DNA of 64,000 nucleotides from positions 62,001 through 126,000 of the forward strand of contig CACXAQ010000002.1 of NCBI GenBank assembly GCA_902765595.1, written 5' to 3'. Positions 61,049-64,000 of the stretch are shown here, piece after piece. Numbering within the stretch: the stretch's first letter is position 1; each line of letters opens with the position of its first letter. The notes beneath the pieces are model-generated. The model was not told the DNA's origin and made no database searches. It saw nothing but the letters and a program-made list of their open reading frames with translations. Made by a program: the position numbers and the translations under genes. The DNA comes from Oscillospiraceae bacterium (GTDB lineage: Bacteria > Bacillota > Clostridia > Oscillospirales > Oscillospiraceae).

Positions 61049-62200
61049 TTATACGGTCACGGCCTCCGTGCTTCCCTCGATCCGCACGGGGACGCCGTTG
61101 AGCTCCACCCCGTTGGAAGCGTCGATCACGATGACCTTTTTCCCATCCAGCACCCGGGCCTGGACCAGATAACTGTTTTCGGGGGAAACCTGGATCTTCA
61201 CCTCCGGAGTTTGGATCTCCATGCGCTTGGGGTTGGAGAGATTTCCGGGGACCAGCGCGGCGTCGGGGCCGAAAGCGTCCTCACACTTCCGGCAGAAGGC
61301 CTCAGCCTCCTCGGCGGTGGCGCCGCTGTTTTCCAGAATGTCGCCCATTTCCTGCACCGACACAGTCAGCGATTCCGGGTCTTTGCTCTCCTTGTGGAGG
61401 GCAATGCGCTCGGCGAGCTGCTCGTGGACCGACTGCAGCACGTCGAAGCGGCAATCCTGCTCCAGCGCGTCGGACAGCAGCCCCTCGAAGCGCTCCTTCT
61501 GCGCGCCGGCAGGCAGCGGCACCTCGGTGCGGAAGATCGCGTCGATAAAATCGGCATGGTCGGCCTTGCAGTCCCGGGTATAAAAGAGCGCGTTATAGAG
61601 ATTGGCAGCTCTGTCGTCAAAGGCGGGGAAGAGAAAGCCCAGCTCCGGCGCTGTGACGATCTGCCCTGCGGTGGCGCTGTGGAAGCGCTTTTCCTCCGGA
61701 GCGTAGCCCAACTCGCTCTTGCCGCCCTTTACTGGGCACACCGCGCACAGCAGGTACTTGTACACCTCGCCGGAATCGGCGCTTTCGCCGTCCTTGCCGT
61801 AGTGGGGCACGTCGTAAGTATCAAAGACCAGCAGGATCAGGTAGTTTTCCCCGTCCATGTCCAGCCTGTCGATCACGGCGCGGTAAAAGGCGTCCCGCAG
61901 GGCGGCGTCCTTGCCCTCGCTTTTGCGCAGCGCGGAGAGCAGCCGGTGCTCCTCGCTGTCCAGCACCTGCTTGGTGGCAAAGGAAATGTCCAGCAGGTTC
62001 TTTCCCAGCGCGCCGGAGAGAGTCTTTTTCATCAGCGCCAGATACTTTTCCTGCTCCTCCCCCGTCAGCAGCCCCAGGGACTCCTCCAGGGTAGAGATGA
62101 TCTCTTTCGCGCCGTTCACATAGCAGCCATAGAGATGGGTAATGCTGTTGTGCTCGGGGCGGATCCGCCTGCGGATCTCCCGCAGCTCTTTTTGGTTCAT
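61049..62200 (-). CDS. DUF4317 family protein
   Basis: 383 residues from ATG 62200 (SD GGAAAGGA). MNQKELREIRRRIRPEHNSITHLYGCYVNGAKEII, then LMKKTLSGALGKNLLDISF, is the typical DUF4317 start. The family is common in Clostridia and Bacteroides of the gut; function unknown. No signal peptide or membrane helix, so cytoplasmic. It has its own promoter and shares a terminator with pcrA. A longer frame reading into the intergenic region was rejected. Confidence 0.88.
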   Translation of the reverse strand: MNQKELREIRRRIRPEHNSITHLYGCYVNGAKEIISTLEESLGLLTGEEQEKYLALMKKTLSGALGKNLLDISFATKQVLDSEEHRLLSALRKSEGKDAALRDAFYRAVIDRLDMDGENYLILLVFDTYDVPHYGKDGESADSGEVYKYLLCAVCPVKGGKSELGYAPEEKRFHSATAGQIVTAPELGFLFPAFDDRAANLYNALFYTRDCKADHADFIDAIFRTEVPLPAGAQKERFEGLLSDALEQDCRFDVLQSVHEQLAERIALHKESKDPESLTVSVQEMGDILENSGATAEEAEAFCRKCEDAFGPDAALVPGNLSNPKRMEIQTPEVKIQVSPENSYLVQARVLDGKKVIVIDASNGVELNGVPVRIEGSTEAVTV

Positions 62201-62234
62201 GTCATAATCGTCCTTTCCAAAACTTGCAGGGGGC

Positions 62235-62263
62235 ATTATGGCACAAAGCAGCCCGTTTGTCCA
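62235..62263 (-). promoter_or_regulatory. Promoter of the DUF4317 gene
   Basis: On the minus strand TGGACA (62258-62263), 17 bases, CATAAT (62235-62240). Confidence 0.5.
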
Positions 62264-62381
62264 GCGCAAAGCGGAACGGGCTGGGACTGGCGCGGCGGAA
62301 AAGAGGGAAAAGGCAGGGAATATCTTTTCTTTTCCCAACTACAATGATACAATGACAAAAAGAAGTAAAGGAGGAAAATCC

Positions 62382-63395
62382 ATGGTCATGAAAAAGACGG
62401 ATATCCGCAAAAAGGCCGGCCCGCTGAAGGTTTGCCTGCGCATTTTGGGCGGCCTTCTCGCGGCGCTGCTGCTGTTTTTGCTGGTCATGTTCCTGATCCC
62501 GCTGACCGAGACCGGAGACCGGACAAAGGTAGAGGGCAGCGCGGACTGGATGGCGAGGCTGGAGGATCCTATGCCGCTGGACGCGATCACGATCCCCGGC
62601 ACCCATGACAGCGCTACCCGCTATGTGCAGCTGGGCTATTTTTCCAAGTGCCAGGCCATGAGCATCGGGGAGCAGCTGGAGGCCGGATACCGTTACCTGG
62701 ACATCCGCCTGGCGGTGGACGGGGATGGGATGAAGCTGATGCACGGCTTTACCAACTGCCGCAGCGGCCCCATGCCCTGGAATGCCGCCCTGAGCCTGGA
62801 TGAGGTGCTGGAGGAGTGCTACGTTTTCCTGGCGGAGCACCCGGGCGAGACGGTGATCTTCGCGGTCAAGCAGGAGCACGGGGACGAGAGCGTTGCAGAC
62901 TTTGAGACGCTGCTGAACAGCTACGTCCGGAAAGAGCCGGAGTTCTGGCTGCTGACAGACCGGATCCCCACCCTGGGCGAGGCCCGGGGCAAGCTGGTGC
63001 TGATGCGCCGCTATGCGGACGAGGCGGGCCTGGGCACAGACGCGGGGATCCCGCTGCTGTGGCAGAACCAGAACGGCTATGGGGACCCGAGCCTGAATAT
63101 CGTGGCCGAAGATAACGGCAGCTACACCCTCTGGGTGCAGGACCGCTATGAGTACAACACGGAAGACAAGTGGACCGCGTTCATCACGGGCCTAAAGAAC
63201 GCGGAGACAGGCGAGGGGAACGTGGCCATCCACTTCCTCAGCACCAAGGGCACTGCCAAATTTGGGCATCCCTACAGCTTCGCCCCCACGCTCAACGGGA
63301 GACTCGCGCTGCATCAGGAGCTCTCCGGCTGGATCGTGGTGGACTTTGCCTCCGCTCCGTTGGCGGAGACGATCTATGGGCGGAACTTTGACTGA
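62382..63395 (+). CDS. Membrane-anchored PI-PLC X-domain protein
   Basis: 337 residues from ATG 62382 (SD AAAGGAGG). A basic start and one membrane helix (about 17-42) hold the protein at the membrane, with the rest outside. The phosphatidylinositol-specific phospholipase C X-box runs from about residue 65: ITIPGTHDSATRY with the first catalytic His, YLDIRLAVDGDGMKLMHGF with the second, then LAEHPGETVIFAVKQEH. GWIVVDFASAP closes the barrel. Substrate is unknown: it may act on inositol lipids or other phosphodiesters. Bacterial homologues are often secreted enzymes. Single gene. Confidence 0.85.
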   Translation: MVMKKTDIRKKAGPLKVCLRILGGLLAALLLFLLVMFLIPLTETGDRTKVEGSADWMARLEDPMPLDAITIPGTHDSATRYVQLGYFSKCQAMSIGEQLEAGYRYLDIRLAVDGDGMKLMHGFTNCRSGPMPWNAALSLDEVLEECYVFLAEHPGETVIFAVKQEHGDESVADFETLLNSYVRKEPEFWLLTDRIPTLGEARGKLVLMRRYADEAGLGTDAGIPLLWQNQNGYGDPSLNIVAEDNGSYTLWVQDRYEYNTEDKWTAFITGLKNAETGEGNVAIHFLSTKGTAKFGHPYSFAPTLNGRLALHQELSGWIVVDFASAPLAETIYGRNFD

Positions 63396-63407
63396 TTGTG
63401 AATCCAT

Positions 63408-63469
63408 CCAATGTAATGTCAAGATATACCGGACAAATATCACGGTATATCTTGACATTTCTGCATTGG
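63408..63469. promoter_or_regulatory. Long interrupted palindrome, candidate operator
   Basis: Arms of 17 bp, 63415-63431 and 63443-63459, match perfectly around an 11-base centre. Outer arms CCAATG (63408-63413) and CATTGG (63464-63469) extend it. The right arm includes the TTGACA of the promoter at 63452, so a bound protein would block it. Confidence 0.75.
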
Positions 63470-63480
63470 AATGATACGAT
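63452..63480 (+). promoter_or_regulatory. Promoter of the HTH-kinase gene
   Basis: TTGACA (63452-63457), 17 bases, TACGAT (63475-63480), 32 bases before the start codon at 63513. Confidence 0.75.
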
Positions 63481-63512
63481 CGAATCGAGAAGAAACGTGA
63501 GGGGGAAGCGGC

Positions 63513-64000
63513 ATGGAGTATATGGACGTGCATCAGGCTGCGGAACGCTGGCAGGTACCGGAACGGAAAGTGACCGCGCTGTGCCGCGACGGCAGGATCC
63601 CCGGGGCGAGAAAGAGCGGGAAGACCTGGCTGCTGCCGGAAAACAGCACAAAACCGCTGGACGCCCGGACCCGTGCGTATGCCGCGCAGCGGGAGGCGGG
63701 GAACGAGCGCTCGTCCGCCGCCTATGGGCGGAGGAACTGGACCGGGGGCGCCGTTTCCGCCTTTCGGGAGACCTACCGCAAGGACCCGGAGACGGTCGCC
63801 TTTACGCCGTATCGGATCTGCCCCATCGGGGCGCACAGCGACCACAACCTGGGAAAGGTGACGGGCTTTGCCATCGACAAGGGCATCCACATTGCCTGTG
63901 GCCCGAAGCTCAACGGGGTCATCGAGATCCAGTCGCTCCAATTTCCCAAACGGGCTCAGTGGCATGTGAACTCCACTCCGGCGGAGAAACAGAACGATTG
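63513..64000 (+). CDS. HTH domain fused to a galactokinase-like (GHMP) kinase, 5' part
   Basis: 162 codons are open to the window edge. Residues 1-55 are an excisionase/MerR-type helix-turn-helix (YMDVHQAAERWQVPERKVTALCRDGRIPGARKSGKTWLLP, read as DVHQAAE..VPERKVTALC..GRIPGA). From about residue 103 the chain reads YRICPIGAHSDHN, then LGKVTGFAIDKG, the galactose-binding motif of GalK-like GHMP kinases, where Ala replaces the usual Glu in G-E-H-T-D. The ATP-binding and C-terminal parts lie beyond the window. SD GAGGGGGAAG. The fusion and the palindromic promoter suggest self-regulation, which is inference. Confidence 0.75.
   Translation, partial: MEYMDVHQAAERWQVPERKVTALCRDGRIPGARKSGKTWLLPENSTKPLDARTRAYAAQREAGNERSSAAYGRRNWTGGAVSAFRETYRKDPETVAFTPYRICPIGAHSDHNLGKVTGFAIDKGIHIACGPKLNGVIEIQSLQFPKRAQWHVNSTPAEKQND

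Overview
The window looks like chromosome of a high-G+C, spore-forming, anaerobic Clostridia, most likely an Oscillospiraceae (Flavonifractor / Lawsonibacter / Oscillibacter-like). Evidence seen: sporulation genes (yqfC, yqfD, yqzL, a ylbJ-like gene, a spoVD-type PBP with PASTA repeats), CIRCE control of a heat-shock gene, a K+-dependent membrane pyrophosphatase, a Gram-positive division and wall cluster, sortase-type surface protein architecture and many sigma-A promoters with 17-bp spacers. The assignment to family is inference from gene content and base composition; no 16S gene is present.

Layout. 1-4.5 kb: tail of a metal ABC permease, a CIRCE-controlled Hsp20, an array of six hairpins, tatD, and two tandem CapA-like proteins on the minus strand. 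4.5-10.4 kb: a minus-strand glycogen operon glgB-glgA-GH13 hydrolase. 10.5-12.6 kb: a secreted, repeat-rich, probably sortase-anchored protein. 13.1-16.3 kb: hppA, then smpB-ppiB. 16.3-19.5 kb: the most accessory-looking part, with a 114-bp tandem repeat, ssrA (tmRNA), a 24-bp duplication of the ssrA 3' end, and an ECF sigma / membrane anti-sigma pair flanked by 34-bp direct repeats. 19.5-22.9 kb: single-gene units (LprI-type lipoprotein, MerR-like regulator, minimal zincin, a small minus-strand gene, a Nudix hydrolase). 22.9-28.8 kb: a tightly overlapping operon murA-walJ-rlmH-DUF2007-pgcA-chrA-chrA. 28.8-37.3 kb: ylbJ-like gene opposite yqfC-yqfD-phoH-ybeY-era-yqzL-recO-mutS2. 37.4-41.2 kb: ptsH, then uvrC-rsmD-coaD and a coiled-coil gene. 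41.3-53.7 kb: the dcw cluster mraZ-rsmH-ftsL-spoVD-murE-mraY-ftsW-murG-murA-divIB-ftsZ. 53.7-64 kb: yihY, a His-rich CsoR-like repressor, an NTPase-sfsA pair, a CPA2 antiporter, a PcrA-like helicase, a DUF4317 protein, a PI-PLC-like protein, and at the edge the start of an HTH / galactokinase-like fusion gene.

How it fits together. The dcw cluster supplies peptidoglycan precursors and the septal machinery but lacks murF, murD, murC and murB here; a second murA lies in the 23-kb operon. SmpB and tmRNA, two halves of the trans-translation system, sit 1 kb apart. PhoH-YbeY-Era form the conserved ribosome and RNA maturation block, embedded between sporulation genes as in Bacillus.

The least ordinary items are: (i) the N-terminal HTH fused to a galactokinase-like kinase behind a 17-bp-arm palindrome, (ii) the repeat-flanked sigma/anti-sigma islet at the ssrA 3' end, (iii) a nested inverted-repeat segment between yqzL and recO, (iv) a hairpin burying the ribosome binding site of murA in the dcw cluster, and (v) the six-hairpin element near 0.9 kb. 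No CRISPR array, rRNA, tRNA or intact insertion sequence was seen.
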